Shown one piece after another: positions 1 through 12,460 of a stretch of 64,000 bases of DNA. The notes under the pieces are model-generated. The model saw only the letters and a program-made list of their open reading frames with translations, searched no databases and was not told where the DNA came from. Numbering within the stretch: position 1 is the stretch's first letter; each line of letters opens with the position of its first letter. Source of the DNA: Shinella sp. PSBB067. GTDB taxonomy: Bacteria > Pseudomonadota > Alphaproteobacteria > Rhizobiales > Rhizobiaceae. The position numbers were made by a program, and so were the translations under genes. Where the stretch lies: positions 62,001 through 126,000 of the forward strand of contig NZ_CP069302.1 in assembly GCF_016839145.1 (NCBI RefSeq). The letters run 5' to 3'.

Positions 1-1853
1 CCTGCGAGAAGGTCGTCAACTGCGCCGGACAGTGGGCAAGGCAGGTCGGCGCCATGGCGGGCTGCAACGTGCCGCTCCAGCCCGTCAAGCACCAGTACAT
101 CATCACGGAAAAGGTGCCCGGCCTTGCCGGCGATGCGCCGACGGTGCGCGATCCGGACCGCCGGACCTATTTCAAGGAGGAGGTCGGCGGGCTCGTCATG
201 GGCGGCTACGAGCCGAACCCGCAGCCCTGGACGACCGGCGACGTGCCCGACGACTGGGCCTACCGGCTGTTCGACGACGATTTCGACCATTTTGAGCAGC
301 ATATGGAGCAGGCCATCGCCCGGGTGCCTGCGCTTGAGAGGGTCGGCGTCAGGCAGATGATCAACGGGTCGGAAAGCTTCACGCCGGACGGCAACTTCAT
401 CCTTGGCGCCGCGCCGGAATGTAGCAACATGTTCGTGGGTGCCGGTTTCAACGCTTTCGGCATCGCCTCGGGGGGAGGGGCGGGCTGGGTGCTGGCGCAA
501 TGGGTGGTCGACGGCGAGGCGCCGCTCGATCTCTGGGCGGTCGACATCCGCCGGTTTTCCGGGATGCACCGCGACCGCCAATGGGTGCTCGACCGGACGC
601 TCGAAGCCTACGGCAAGCATTACGCCATCGCCTTCCCGCACGAGGAATACCAGAGCGGCCGGCCGCGCATCGTCTCGCCGCTCTACGAACGTCTCAAGGC
701 CCGTGGAGCGGTCTTCGGCTCGAAGCTCGGCTGGGAGCGGCCGAACTGGTTCGCGCCGGAGGGCGAGGCGCCGCGGGACATCTACTCCATGGGGCGGCAG
801 AACTGGTTTGCCGCGGTCGGCGAGGAGCACCGCCATGTGCGTGAGGCGGTCGGCCTCTTCGACCAGTCCTCCTTTGCCAAGTACGAGATGACCGGGCCGG
901 ACGCGTTGAAGGCGCTCGACTGGATCTGCGCCAACGATGTCGGAAAACCCGCCGGCCGGCTGACCTACACACAGCTTCTCAACAGCCGGGGCGGCATCGA
1001 GGCGGACCTGACGGTCGCGCGGCTTTCGGACACGACGTTCTATATCGTCACGGGCACGGGCTTTCGTACGCACGACCTCGGCTGGATCGCGGACCATCTT
1101 CCCGAGGGCCTCGACGTCACGCTGCGCGACGTGACCGAGGATTTCGGTACCCTCTCGCTGATGGGACCGAGGGCACGCGACGTGCTGGCCGCCGCGACTG
1201 ACGCCGATGTCGACAATGCGGCCTTCCCCTTTGCCCATGTGCGCGAGATCGTGATCGCCGGTCATGTCGTGCGCGCACTGCGCGTCACCTATGTGGGCGA
1301 GCTGGGCTGGGAGCTGCATATGCCGATCTCCGCCGTCGGGGACGTGTTCGACACGCTGATGACCGCCGGGGCGCCTTCCGGCATACGTCCGGTCGGCTAC
1401 CGCGCGCTGGAATCGCTGCGCCTCGAAAAGGGCTACCGTGCCTGGGGGGCGGACATCACGCCGAACGACACGCCCTTCGACGCCGGGCTCGGCTGGGCGG
1501 TGAAGCTGCGCAAGAACACGGATTTCCTCGGCCGTCGGGCGCTGGAGGCGGTGCGGGGCGAGCCGCGCAGGAAGGCTTTCGCCGGCTTTACGGTGGATGA
1601 TCCGGACATCGTTCTCGTCGGCCGCGAGACGATCCTCAGGAACGGCGAGCCTGTCGGCTACCTGACCAGCGGCGGTTACGGCTATACGCTCGGCAGGAAC
1701 ATCGGCTACGGCTATGTGCGCCGCGTCGACGGGCTCGACGGCGACTTCCTGAGAGGCGGCGACTATGAGCTCGTCGTCGCCATGGAGCGCACGCCCGCGA
1801 AGATCCATTTCGAACCGCTTTACGATCCCTCCGGCGCGCGGGTGAGGGGATGA
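1..1853 (+). CDS. Dimethylglycine/sarcosine dehydrogenase-like flavoprotein with GcvT domain (5' partial)
   Basis: The reading frame is open from base 3, so the N-terminus with the FAD-binding GxGxxG fold lies outside the window. The visible 616 residues begin in the DAO-type FAD domain (VVNCAGQWA; GGYEPNP; FNAFGIASGGGAGW near the FAD C-terminal contact). They continue through a middle linker domain into a folate-binding aminomethyltransferase (GcvT) domain from about residue 240 (EHRHVREAVGLFDQSSF) to the end. In dimethylglycine and sarcosine dehydrogenases this order oxidises an N-methyl group and passes the one-carbon unit to tetrahydrofolate. The exact substrate cannot be read. It ends 170 bp before a LacI gene on the same strand. 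The enzyme class is secure and the substrate is open. Confidence 0.85.
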   Translation, partial: CEKVVNCAGQWARQVGAMAGCNVPLQPVKHQYIITEKVPGLAGDAPTVRDPDRRTYFKEEVGGLVMGGYEPNPQPWTTGDVPDDWAYRLFDDDFDHFEQHMEQAIARVPALERVGVRQMINGSESFTPDGNFILGAAPECSNMFVGAGFNAFGIASGGGAGWVLAQWVVDGEAPLDLWAVDIRRFSGMHRDRQWVLDRTLEAYGKHYAIAFPHEEYQSGRPRIVSPLYERLKARGAVFGSKLGWERPNWFAPEGEAPRDIYSMGRQNWFAAVGEEHRHVREAVGLFDQSSFAKYEMTGPDALKALDWICANDVGKPAGRLTYTQLLNSRGGIEADLTVARLSDTTFYIVTGTGFRTHDLGWIADHLPEGLDVTLRDVTEDFGTLSLMGPRARDVLAAATDADVDNAAFPFAHVREIVIAGHVVRALRVTYVGELGWELHMPISAVGDVFDTLMTAGAPSGIRPVGYRALESLRLEKGYRAWGADITPNDTPFDAGLGWAVKLRKNTDFLGRRALEAVRGEPRRKAFAGFTVDDPDIVLVGRETILRNGEPVGYLTSGGYGYTLGRNIGYGYVRRVDGLDGDFLRGGDYELVVAMERTPAKIHFEPLYDPSGARVRG

Positions 1854-2023
1854 CCGCGATAGATAGTCCAGCGTCCGGCTTCGATTTCCTGCTTCAGAGG
1901 CACATGCAAGCGTCGGGCCGGGGGGAAGCATTTCCGCGCATCCGGACGCAAAACCGCTACGCACTTTCGCCGGAATTGCTCTAGGCTCGGATTCGCCCTG
2001 AAGCCATCGAAGGACGCCGCACC

Positions 2024-3025
2024 GTGAGCAAGCCGAACTACCGCGACATCGCCCGCCATGCCGGCGTGGGGACGGCGACGGTCGAGCGGGTGCTGAACGG
2101 GCGCGGCGGCGTGCGGCCGGACCTCGTCGCCAGGGTGGTGATCGCCGCGCGCGCTCTCAAATATCCGCGCACGCTGCCCGATACCCATCGCGGCCTGCTG
2201 CGCATCGAGGTGCTGATGGTGCGGCCGGAGACGACGTTCTACCGGCGGCTTTCCCGGGCCTTCGAGCGCATCGCCGCGACGCTCGATCCGCTGGTGGTCG
2301 TCCAGCGCAGCTTTACCGAGGAGATGAAGCCGGAGGCGATCGCAAGGCGCATCCTCTCCACCGAGACGCCGCGCGCGGGCCTCATCCTCGCCGTCCCCAA
2401 CAGCCCGCTGATCAGCGCGGCGGTGGAGGCGGTGGTCGCCCGGGGCATTCCGGTCGTCCATGTCGTCACGCGCGCCTCGGGCCATATGGGCGAGTTCGTC
2501 GGCATCGACAATCAAGCGGCGGGCCGCACGGCCGCCTTCTTCATCGCGCGCATGGCGCGGGCGCAAGGCCCGGTCGTCGCCCTCTGTCATCCCATCTACC
2601 AGGTGCATCGCGACCGCATCCGCGGCTTTTCCGACTATTTCCTCAAGCATCCCGGCCCCATCGCCTTCGAATGGCTCGGTTTCACCCGCGACGAGGAGCA
2701 TTTCAGCGCGGAGACGCTGGCGATGGTGCTCGAAAGGCACCCCGATCTCGTCGGCCTCTACAATGCGGGCGGGGCGAATGCGGCGCTGATCAGCGTGCTG
2801 CAGCGCCACCCGCGCGGGCGCGACATCCTCTTCGTTGGCCATGAGCTGACGGACTATACCCGCGCGGCGCTGAGCGAAGGCATCATGGACGTGGTGCTGG
2901 ACCAGGCGCCGGAGGCGCAGGCCCAGCGCGCCCTCGATCTCGTCCTGCGCCGGATCGGCCTGACCGACATCGAGCCGGACCGCAATCCCATCCGCTTCAT
3001 CACCATCACGGCCGAGGGGCTTTGA
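2024..3025 (+). CDS. LacI-family transcriptional regulator
   Basis: 333 residues, GTG start preceded by AGGA. The N-terminal helix-turn-helix is clear (YRDIARHAGVGTATVERVLNG, residues about 5-27) with the LacI hinge following. It is joined to a periplasmic-binding-protein-like effector domain (GLILAVPNS; FVGIDNQAAGRTAAF; ILFVGHELTD). Valine-glutamate replaces the usual serine-arginine of the recognition helix (TVERVL against TVSRVL), which suggests an altered operator. It lies just upstream of the hydroxylase operon and a sugar-type binding protein, so it probably controls that operon. I could not assign an operator with confidence. Confidence 0.9.
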   Translation: MSKPNYRDIARHAGVGTATVERVLNGRGGVRPDLVARVVIAARALKYPRTLPDTHRGLLRIEVLMVRPETTFYRRLSRAFERIAATLDPLVVVQRSFTEEMKPEAIARRILSTETPRAGLILAVPNSPLISAAVEAVVARGIPVVHVVTRASGHMGEFVGIDNQAAGRTAAFFIARMARAQGPVVALCHPIYQVHRDRIRGFSDYFLKHPGPIAFEWLGFTRDEEHFSAETLAMVLERHPDLVGLYNAGGANAALISVLQRHPRGRDILFVGHELTDYTRAALSEGIMDVVLDQAPEAQAQRALDLVLRRIGLTDIEPDRNPIRFITITAEGL

Positions 3026-3152
3026 TCTGATTTGATCAAGGAAGCCTTCGGCGCGCCGCCCTGTTCCTGATATTTTTCAAGTCAGGAGGAGGGCCGGCGG
3101 CGCTCTCCCGTCATCCGGCAATTGTGCGGGCGAAAGCCCGAAGGAGAGCGCA

Positions 3153-4187
3153 ATGGACGATCTGAAATACGGCAAGCGCAACAAGCGCGGCGACTGGGCG
3201 CCGAACGATCCGGTGGAGACGGCGCCGCTGTTCGCCTTCCCGCCGAAGCTCATGGCGATCCTCAAGTGGTTGCCGCACTATTTCTTCCCCTGGAACGCCA
3301 TCTTCGCGCTCTCGGCGGTGGCCTACTGGGCCTGGGTGATCCCCCCGGTCGAGACGATGAAGACGCTCGCCATCGGCTGGGCGCTCTGGCTCTATGCGGT
3401 GAACGCGGTCTGCGTCTTCCTGTTCTACGGTGCCTTCGAGCTTCACCTCTACGTGCTGAAGCGGCAGGAGAACCGCTTCAAGTACAATGGCAGGTTCCCC
3501 TCCGACCAGAAGAACAACGTTTTCTGGTTCGACCGCCAGAACGTCGACAACATGCTGCGCACCTTCCTGTCGGGCGTGACGATCTGGACCGCCATCGAGG
3601 TTGGCATGCTCTGGGCCTATGCCAACGGCTATGCGCCCTGGCTGACCTTCGCGGAGAACCCGTGGACGCTGGCGCTGGTCGCGCTCGTCGTGCCGATCAT
3701 CCACGAGTTCCACTTCTTCTGCATCCACCGGCTCATCCACGTGCCCTTCCTCTACAAGTGGGTGCATTCGGTCCACCACAATTCGGTGAACCCGTCGCCG
3801 TGGTCGTCGCTGTCCATGCATCCGGTCGAGCATTTCCTCTATCTCGGCACGGCCTTCTATCACCTGATCCTGCCGTCCAACCCGGTGCTGATGCTCTACC
3901 AGCTCCACTATGCCGGCTTCGGCGCCATTCCCGGCCATGTCGGTTTCGACAAGGTGGAGGTCGGCGAGGACAGGCTGGTCGATAGCCACGCCTATGCGCA
4001 TTACCTGCACCACAAGTATTTCGAGGTGAACTACGGCGACGCCCTGATCCCGCTCGATAAGTGGTTCGGCACCTGGCACGACGGCTCGCCGGAAGGCGAG
4101 GCCCGCATGCAGGAGCGCTACCGCAGGCGCAAGGAAAAGCTCGCCGCCCGCAAGGCCCGCACCGAAGTCCGGGGAGCCGCAGAATGA
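3153..4187 (+). CDS. Membrane di-iron hydroxylase, sterol desaturase/fatty acid hydroxylase superfamily
   Basis: 344 residues with several hydrophobic membrane segments (about 40-65, 78-100, 128-150, 160-182). The superfamily's histidine clusters are visible: HEFHFFCIHRLIH from about residue 184, HSVHHN soon after, and YLHHKYF near residue 290. In this family these bind a non-haem di-iron centre that uses oxygen and reductant to hydroxylate or desaturate a substrate at the membrane. Its stop codon overlaps the start of a Rieske ferredoxin (ATGA), and a ferredoxin-reductase-like flavoprotein lies two genes on, so the electron supply appears to be encoded with it. The substrate is unknown; sterols are unlikely in this host. 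Confidence 0.85.
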   Translation: MDDLKYGKRNKRGDWAPNDPVETAPLFAFPPKLMAILKWLPHYFFPWNAIFALSAVAYWAWVIPPVETMKTLAIGWALWLYAVNAVCVFLFYGAFELHLYVLKRQENRFKYNGRFPSDQKNNVFWFDRQNVDNMLRTFLSGVTIWTAIEVGMLWAYANGYAPWLTFAENPWTLALVALVVPIIHEFHFFCIHRLIHVPFLYKWVHSVHHNSVNPSPWSSLSMHPVEHFLYLGTAFYHLILPSNPVLMLYQLHYAGFGAIPGHVGFDKVEVGEDRLVDSHAYAHYLHHKYFEVNYGDALIPLDKWFGTWHDGSPEGEARMQERYRRRKEKLAARKARTEVRGAAE

Positions 4188-4495
4188 CCTGGATATCCGC
4201 TTGCAGGATCGACGATATCGAGCAGGAGGGCGCCGTGCGCTTCGACCATGGCGGCCGCACCTATGCGATCTACCGCGGCCCGGACGACAGCGTCTATTGC
4301 ACGGCGGGCCTGTGCACCCATGAGGCGATCCATCTCGCCGACGGGCTCGTCATGGATTTCGAGGTGGAATGTCCCAAGCATTCCGGCGCCTTCGACTATC
4401 GCACCGGCGAGGCCCTCCGCCTTCCCGCCTGCGAGAACCTGAAGACCTATCCCGCCGAGGTGATCGACGGCGAGGTGCGCGTGGCGCTCGCCTGA
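4184..4495 (+). CDS. Rieske-type [2Fe-2S] ferredoxin
   Basis: 103 residues. The start is taken at the ATG overlapping the stop of the hydroxylase gene (ATGA), not at an earlier in-frame start inside it. The Rieske cluster ligands are complete: Cys44-x-His46 and Cys63-x-x-His66 (CTH and CPKH). The small soluble size fits an electron-transfer ferredoxin rather than an oxygenase subunit. Translational coupling to the di-iron hydroxylase suggests that it carries electrons from the flavoprotein at 5586-7010 to the membrane enzyme. Confidence 0.88.
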   Translation: MTWISACRIDDIEQEGAVRFDHGGRTYAIYRGPDDSVYCTAGLCTHEAIHLADGLVMDFEVECPKHSGAFDYRTGEALRLPACENLKTYPAEVIDGEVRVALA

Positions 4496-4572
4496 CGCCA
4501 CGCATCATCGATCGGGCCCTTCGGGCCTCCGGTGTGCGAGCGGGTGAACCGGCACCCATTGGGAGGAATGAC

Positions 4573-5517
4573 ATGAAATCTCTATGCCTGGCGGCCGTTC
4601 TGGCCGCCTTGATGGGAAGCGCTGCTTCGGCCGAGACGATCGGCGTCTCGATGCAGAGCTTCGACAACAACTTCCAGACGCTGCTGCGGGAGGGCATCGG
4701 CGCCCGCGCCGCCGAGGTGAACGGCGTCAACGTGCAGGTCGAGGACGCGCAGACTGATATCTCCAAGCAGCTCAACCAGGTGAACAACTTCATCGCCGCC
4801 GGCGTCGATGCGATCATCATGACGCTGACGGACACCTCCGCCGCCCCCGGCGTCAGCGAGGCGGCATCCAAGGCCGGCATTCCGCTCGTGTTCCTCAATC
4901 TCGAGCCGGAAAACCTCGCCGGTCTTCCCGAAAAGCAGGCCTATGTCGGCTCGAAGGAGACGGATGCCGGGCGGCTTGCCGGGGAGGCGGCCTGTTCGCT
5001 GCTGAAGGAGAAGGGCAAGGCGTCGGATGCGCAGGTCTATATCCTCATGGGCGACCTTGCCCATCAGGCCTCGCGCGACCGCACCTCCTCCTTCAAGGAC
5101 GCCCTGGCGGGCGGCGACTGCAAGGCCGTGACGATCGCCGACGAGCAGTCCGCCGCCTGGACGCGCACCAACGCGATGGACCTGACGACGAACTGGATCA
5201 CCGCCGGCCAGCCCATCGACGTGGTCTTCGCCAACAACGACGAAATGGCCATCGGCGCCATCCAGGCGCTGAAGGCGGCGGGCGTCTCCATGGACGACGT
5301 GATCGTCATCGGCATCGACGCCACGCAGGACGGCCTTGCCGCCATGGCGGCCGGCGATCTCGACGCGACCGTGTTCCAGAACGCCAGGGGCCAGTCCGGC
5401 AGCGCGCTGGACGCCGCCGTGGCGCTCGCCCGCGGCGAGGCCGTCGACAGGCAGGTCTGGGTGCCCTTCGAGCTCGTTACGCCGAAGAACATGGCGGACT
5501 ATTCCTCGCGGAACTGA
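4573..5517 (+). CDS. Periplasmic sugar-type ABC solute-binding protein (RbsB-like)
   Basis: 314 residues. The ATG follows a strong GGGAGG Shine-Dalgarno. A signal peptide ends around residue 20 (AASA-ET). The mature part has type-1 periplasmic-binding-fold signatures: VDAIIMTLTDTSAA, DVVFANNDEMAIGAIQAL and VIVIGIDATQDGLAAM. Proteins of this family feed sugars or polyols to CUT2-type ABC importers. No ATPase or permease lies beside it, so the partner must be elsewhere or left of the window. Its position between the Rieske ferredoxin and the reductase suggests that it captures the pathway substrate or a chemically related one. Confidence 0.88.
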   Translation: MKSLCLAAVLAALMGSAASAETIGVSMQSFDNNFQTLLREGIGARAAEVNGVNVQVEDAQTDISKQLNQVNNFIAAGVDAIIMTLTDTSAAPGVSEAASKAGIPLVFLNLEPENLAGLPEKQAYVGSKETDAGRLAGEAACSLLKEKGKASDAQVYILMGDLAHQASRDRTSSFKDALAGGDCKAVTIADEQSAAWTRTNAMDLTTNWITAGQPIDVVFANNDEMAIGAIQALKAAGVSMDDVIVIGIDATQDGLAAMAAGDLDATVFQNARGQSGSALDAAVALARGEAVDRQVWVPFELVTPKNMADYSSRN

Positions 5518-5585
5518 TCCTCCCCGCCGGTGCGCCCGGAAGCAGGGTTTTGGGCGCGCCGGCAACATTTTCCATGGAGAGCCTC

Positions 5586-9185
<3,600 letters not shown>

Positions 9186-9848
9186 TCAGGCCTGCTCGGA
9201 GGCCCGTTCCAGCGCCTTCAGCATGGTGCGCTCGGCAAGGTTCAGATAGGTCTCCATCTGCGCCGCCGCCTCGTGCGGCCGGTTCTCCTCGAGAAGCGTC
9301 ACGATGGCGTCGTTCATGTCGACGAAGGGCGCGTGCAGGTGCTCGGGGTCCTTGAGCAGCCCGAAGCAGAGGCGCAGCTCCGCCGCGATGCGCTCGTAGA
9401 ACTCGTTGAGCCGCACGCTGTCGGAAAGGTCGATGACGGCCGCATGGAACCGCATGTTGGCGTTGGCGACGCCGATCCAGTCGCGCTTGTCGCGCTCGCG
9501 TTTCGCCGCGCCGACGGCTTCGCGCATCGCCTTGATCGCCGGATGCTGCTGCCAGGCCTGCCGGAGCGCGCCGCATTCCAGCATGCGCCGTACGCGATAG
9601 ATATCGATGATCGAGGCCATGCTGGGCACGGTGACGAAGACACCGCGATTGGCCTCGTGGTGGAGCAGCCCATCCTTGGTGAGCAGGCGGAAAGCCTCGC
9701 GCAGCGAGTTGCGGGATACGTCGAACCTGTCGCTGAAGGCGGCTTCCGAGAGGCGCTGGCCGGGCGAAAGCTCGCCCGAGATCAGCAGCGCGCGAATGCG
9801 CCGCGCCAGGCGGTCTGCAAGCGGCAGGCCCTCTCCATCCTCGGTCAT
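9186..9848 (-). CDS. GntR-family regulator, FadR/FCD subfamily
   Basis: 220 residues from the ATG at 9848, chosen over the ATG at 9881 because GAGGG lies about 6 bases upstream. A winged helix occupies about residues 8-75 (LSEAAFSDRFDVSRNSLREAF; LTKDGLLHHEANRGVFV). An all-helical FCD effector domain follows (RRMLECGALRQA; NMRFHAAVIDL; DMNDAIVTLL). It is divergent from the 5-oxoprolinase operon, and the gap holds a palindrome fitting the subfamily operator consensus, so it probably regulates both directions. Confidence 0.9.
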   Translation of the reverse strand: MTEDGEGLPLADRLARRIRALLISGELSPGQRLSEAAFSDRFDVSRNSLREAFRLLTKDGLLHHEANRGVFVTVPSMASIIDIYRVRRMLECGALRQAWQQHPAIKAMREAVGAAKRERDKRDWIGVANANMRFHAAVIDLSDSVRLNEFYERIAAELRLCFGLLKDPEHLHAPFVDMNDAIVTLLEENRPHEAAAQMETYLNLAERTMLKALERASEQA

Positions 9849-9996
9849 TGCGTTCCCTCGCTCCGGCTCATGGCCGGACATGCCCTGTTCTCTACGGGTG
9901 GCCTTAGCACGAATGGGGGAGGGCAGGGACGAAAATCGCCGCCAATCCTTTGCTATCAGATGGATAAAAAGGCCGATACACGGAACGATATGGAAT

Positions 9997-10011
9997 TATT
10001 GTTGAACAATA
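9997..10011. promoter_or_regulatory. GntR operator candidate between gntR and pxpA
   Basis: TATTGTTGAACAATA is a perfect 7-bp-arm palindrome around one base. Its core TTGTTGAACAA (9999-10009) matches the FadR-subfamily consensus TNGTNNNACNA exactly. A TTGACA-like -35 (10013-10018) follows immediately on the plus strand, so a bound regulator would block the pxpA promoter. The -10 is not clear. Confidence 0.7.
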
Positions 10012-10086
10012 TTGACATTCTTGTGCGACGGAGCATGCTCGTCCGGACGCAACCGCAGGGCGCGACCAGCGAAAGGAAACACGATC

Positions 10087-10854
10087 ATGGCTGCTATCGA
10101 TCTCAACAGCGATCTCGGCGAAAGCTACGGTGCCTGGCGCATGGGCGACGATGCGGCGATGCTCGCCGTCGTCTCCTCCGCCAACATCGCCTGCGGCTTC
10201 CACGCGGGCGACCCGGCGGGCATCTACAGGACGGTGCGGGCGGCGGCGAAGAACGGCGTTGTCGTCGGTGCCCATGTCTCCTACCCGGACCGCGTCGGCT
10301 TCGGCCGCCGCGATCTCGATGCCACGCCCGAAGAGTTGATCGCCGACGTGATCTACCAGATCGGCGCGATCAAGGGCGTCGCCGCCGCGGCCGGCACCAC
10401 CGTGCGCTACGTCAAGCCGCACGGCGCGCTCTACAACCGCATCGCCTATGATGCGAAGCAGGGGCAGGCGGTGATCGACGGCATCAAGGCCGTGGATTCC
10501 TCGCTCATCCTGATGGGCCTTGCCAATGCGCCGATCCTCGATCTCGCCCGTCGGTCCGGCCTTGCCGTCGTCGCGGAAGCCTTCGCCGACCGCGCCTATA
10601 CGCCGAAGGGCGAGCTGGTCTCGCGCCGAGAGGCCGGCGCCGTGCTGCACGACGAGAAGACGATCGCCGACCGCATGGTGCAGCTTGCCCGCGAGGGTAC
10701 GCTGGAGGCCATCGACGGCAGCACGATCCGCGTCGAGGCGCAGTCGATCTGCGTGCATGGCGACAGCCCGGGCGCCGTCGCCATCACGCAGGAAATCCGC
10801 CGCCGCTTTGAAGCGGAGGGCATTACCATCCGCTCCTTCGCCAGCACGGCGTGA
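10087..10854 (+). CDS. pxpA: 5-oxoprolinase subunit A (LamB/YcsF family)
   Basis: 255 residues, starting at the ATG behind GAAAGGAAAC. LamB/YcsF signatures are strong: [13 protein letters not shown] at the N-terminus, [12 protein letters not shown], and [11 protein letters not shown]. PxpA works with PxpB and PxpC to hydrolyse 5-oxoproline to glutamate at the expense of ATP. The fused PxpBC gene begins 7 bp downstream and a biotin carboxylase gene follows, so the four activities form one operon under the divergent GntR. Confidence 0.92.
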   Translation: MAAIDLNSDLGESYGAWRMGDDAAMLAVVSSANIACGFHAGDPAGIYRTVRAAAKNGVVVGAHVSYPDRVGFGRRDLDATPEELIADVIYQIGAIKGVAAAAGTTVRYVKPHGALYNRIAYDAKQGQAVIDGIKAVDSSLILMGLANAPILDLARRSGLAVVAEAFADRAYTPKGELVSRREAGAVLHDEKTIADRMVQLAREGTLEAIDGSTIRVEAQSICVHGDSPGAVAITQEIRRRFEAEGITIRSFASTA

Positions 10855-10861
10855 GGGCGCG

Positions 10862-12451
10862 ATGCGCTTCCTACCCGTCAGCCTGACCACCATCCTCGTC
10901 GAGCTTGCCGACCTCGACGAGACGCTTGCGCTCTTCGCCTCGCTGCAGGCCGATCCCGTCGGCGGCATCGAGGAGATGGTGCCGGCGGCGCGCACGCTGA
11001 TGATCCGTTTCCGCCCGGAAAAGGTGACGTCCGCCGAGCTTGCCGCGCGGATCGCCACCCGCGACCTCTCGGCGAAGATTGCGCCCTCCGAGCATCTGGT
11101 GGAGATTCCCGTGCGCTATGACGGCGAGGACCTCGCCGACGTTGCGGAACTGACGGGCCTCACAGTGGAAGAAGTCGTCCGCCGCCACACGGAGAGCGAA
11201 TTCACCGTCGCCTTCTGCGGCTTCGCGCCGGGCTTCGGCTATCTCGTCGGCGGCGATCCGGCGCTGCATGTGCCGCGCCGCAAGAGCCCGCGCACCCGTA
11301 TCCCGGCCGGCTCCGTGGCGCTTGCCGGCGCCTTCAGCGGCGTCTACCCGCAGGCAAGCCCCGGCGGCTGGCAGATCATCGGCACGACGCCGGTCAGGAT
11401 GTGGGACATCGACCGCGATCCCGGCGCGCTGTTCCAGCCGGGCTACCGCGTCCGCTTCTTCGACATGGAGCAGCCGGGCAGGACCGTCAGCATCCCGCAA
11501 GCCACGCCCCGCAAGGAACGCGACGTCGCGCCGCAGGCGCCGCAGTTCAAGGTGCTCGCCGCCCCCATGCCGGCCGTCTTCCAGGACCTCGGCCGCTTCG
11601 GCCAGACGGGGCAGGGCGTTTCCGCCTCCGGCGCGCTCGACCGCGCCGCCTTCAATGCCGCCAACCGCATCGTCGGCAACCCGGCCAACACGCCGGTCCT
11701 CGAACTCACCCTCGGCGGCTTCTCCTTAGCGTGCAATGCCCGCGCCGTGATCGGCCTTGCCGGCGCCGCCTCGGCGGTGACGGTCCGCGATGCCGTCGGC
11801 CGCAGCCGCGATCTTGCGACCTATGAGCCGGTCTCGCTGGAGCCCGGCGACGTCGTGACCATCGGCCAGCCGAAGAAGGGCATGCGCGCCTATCTCGCCG
11901 TGCGCGGCGGCTTCGACGTCGCGCCGGTTCTCGGCAGCGCGGCGACCGACACGCTCGCCGTCGTCGGCCCCGAGCCGGTGACGGCCGGGACCGTGCTCGC
12001 GCTCAGGGGCGGGGAGGGGCTTGCGAGCGTTTCCCTCGACGAGGCCCCGGCCTTCGACCTGCCGTCGGTGGGCGATGTCGTGACGCTCGATGTGGTGCTC
12101 GGGCCCCGCACGGACTGGTTCACGGAGAAGGGCATCGAGACGCTGACGAGCCAGCACTGGCAGGTCACGCCGCAATCGAGCCGCGTCGGCATCCGCCTTG
12201 CCGGCGAGGTGCCGCTGGAGCGCAGGGACAGCGCGGAATTGCCGAGCGAAGGCACGGTGACCGGCGCGATCCAGGTGCCGCACAGCGGCCAGCCGGTGTT
12301 CTTCCTCGCCGACCATCCGCTGACCGGCGGCTACCCCGTCATCGGCGCGGTCGCCGAATATCATCTGGACCTTGCCGGCCAGATTCCCATCAACGCCAAG
12401 ATCCGTTTCCGCCCGATCGGCCCCTTCGCCGAAATCGCCGCGACCCGATAG
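10862..12451 (+). CDS. pxpBC: 5-oxoprolinase PxpB-PxpC fusion (KipI/KipA, urea-carboxylase CT-like)
   Basis: 529 residues. Residues about 1-215 match the KipI/allophanate hydrolase subunit 1 family (FCGFAPGFGYLVG; RTRIPAGSVALAG). Residues about 230-525 match KipA/subunit 2 (VFQDLGRFGQTGQGVSASGA; AYLAVRGGFDV; PHSGQPVFFLADHP). The two are separate proteins in E. coli and B. subtilis; here a short linker joins them. The same pair also forms the carboxyltransferase-like part of urea carboxylase, relevant because a biotin carboxylase-BCCP gene lies 9 bp downstream. Confidence 0.9.
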   Translation: MRFLPVSLTTILVELADLDETLALFASLQADPVGGIEEMVPAARTLMIRFRPEKVTSAELAARIATRDLSAKIAPSEHLVEIPVRYDGEDLADVAELTGLTVEEVVRRHTESEFTVAFCGFAPGFGYLVGGDPALHVPRRKSPRTRIPAGSVALAGAFSGVYPQASPGGWQIIGTTPVRMWDIDRDPGALFQPGYRVRFFDMEQPGRTVSIPQATPRKERDVAPQAPQFKVLAAPMPAVFQDLGRFGQTGQGVSASGALDRAAFNAANRIVGNPANTPVLELTLGGFSLACNARAVIGLAGAASAVTVRDAVGRSRDLATYEPVSLEPGDVVTIGQPKKGMRAYLAVRGGFDVAPVLGSAATDTLAVVGPEPVTAGTVLALRGGEGLASVSLDEAPAFDLPSVGDVVTLDVVLGPRTDWFTEKGIETLTSQHWQVTPQSSRVGIRLAGEVPLERRDSAELPSEGTVTGAIQVPHSGQPVFFLADHPLTGGYPVIGAVAEYHLDLAGQIPINAKIRFRPIGPFAEIAATR

Positions 12452-12460
12452 GAGAGTGCC

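Noticed and set aside
1820..2842. Long minus-strand ORF opposite the first LacI gene, and similar long antisense ORFs opposite accC (11726-13864), aguA/potF-like (14267-16513) and cyoB (43706-45754)
   Set aside because: They are shadows of strongly supported genes. Their products are His/Arg/Asp-rich without domains, a common artefact of third-position GC bias.
3066..3086. Iron-regulator (RirA-type) box CCTGA..TCAGG upstream of the hydroxylase operon
   Set aside because: The TGA and TCA are separated by 11 bases instead of the expected 9, and the operon is not an iron-uptake operon.
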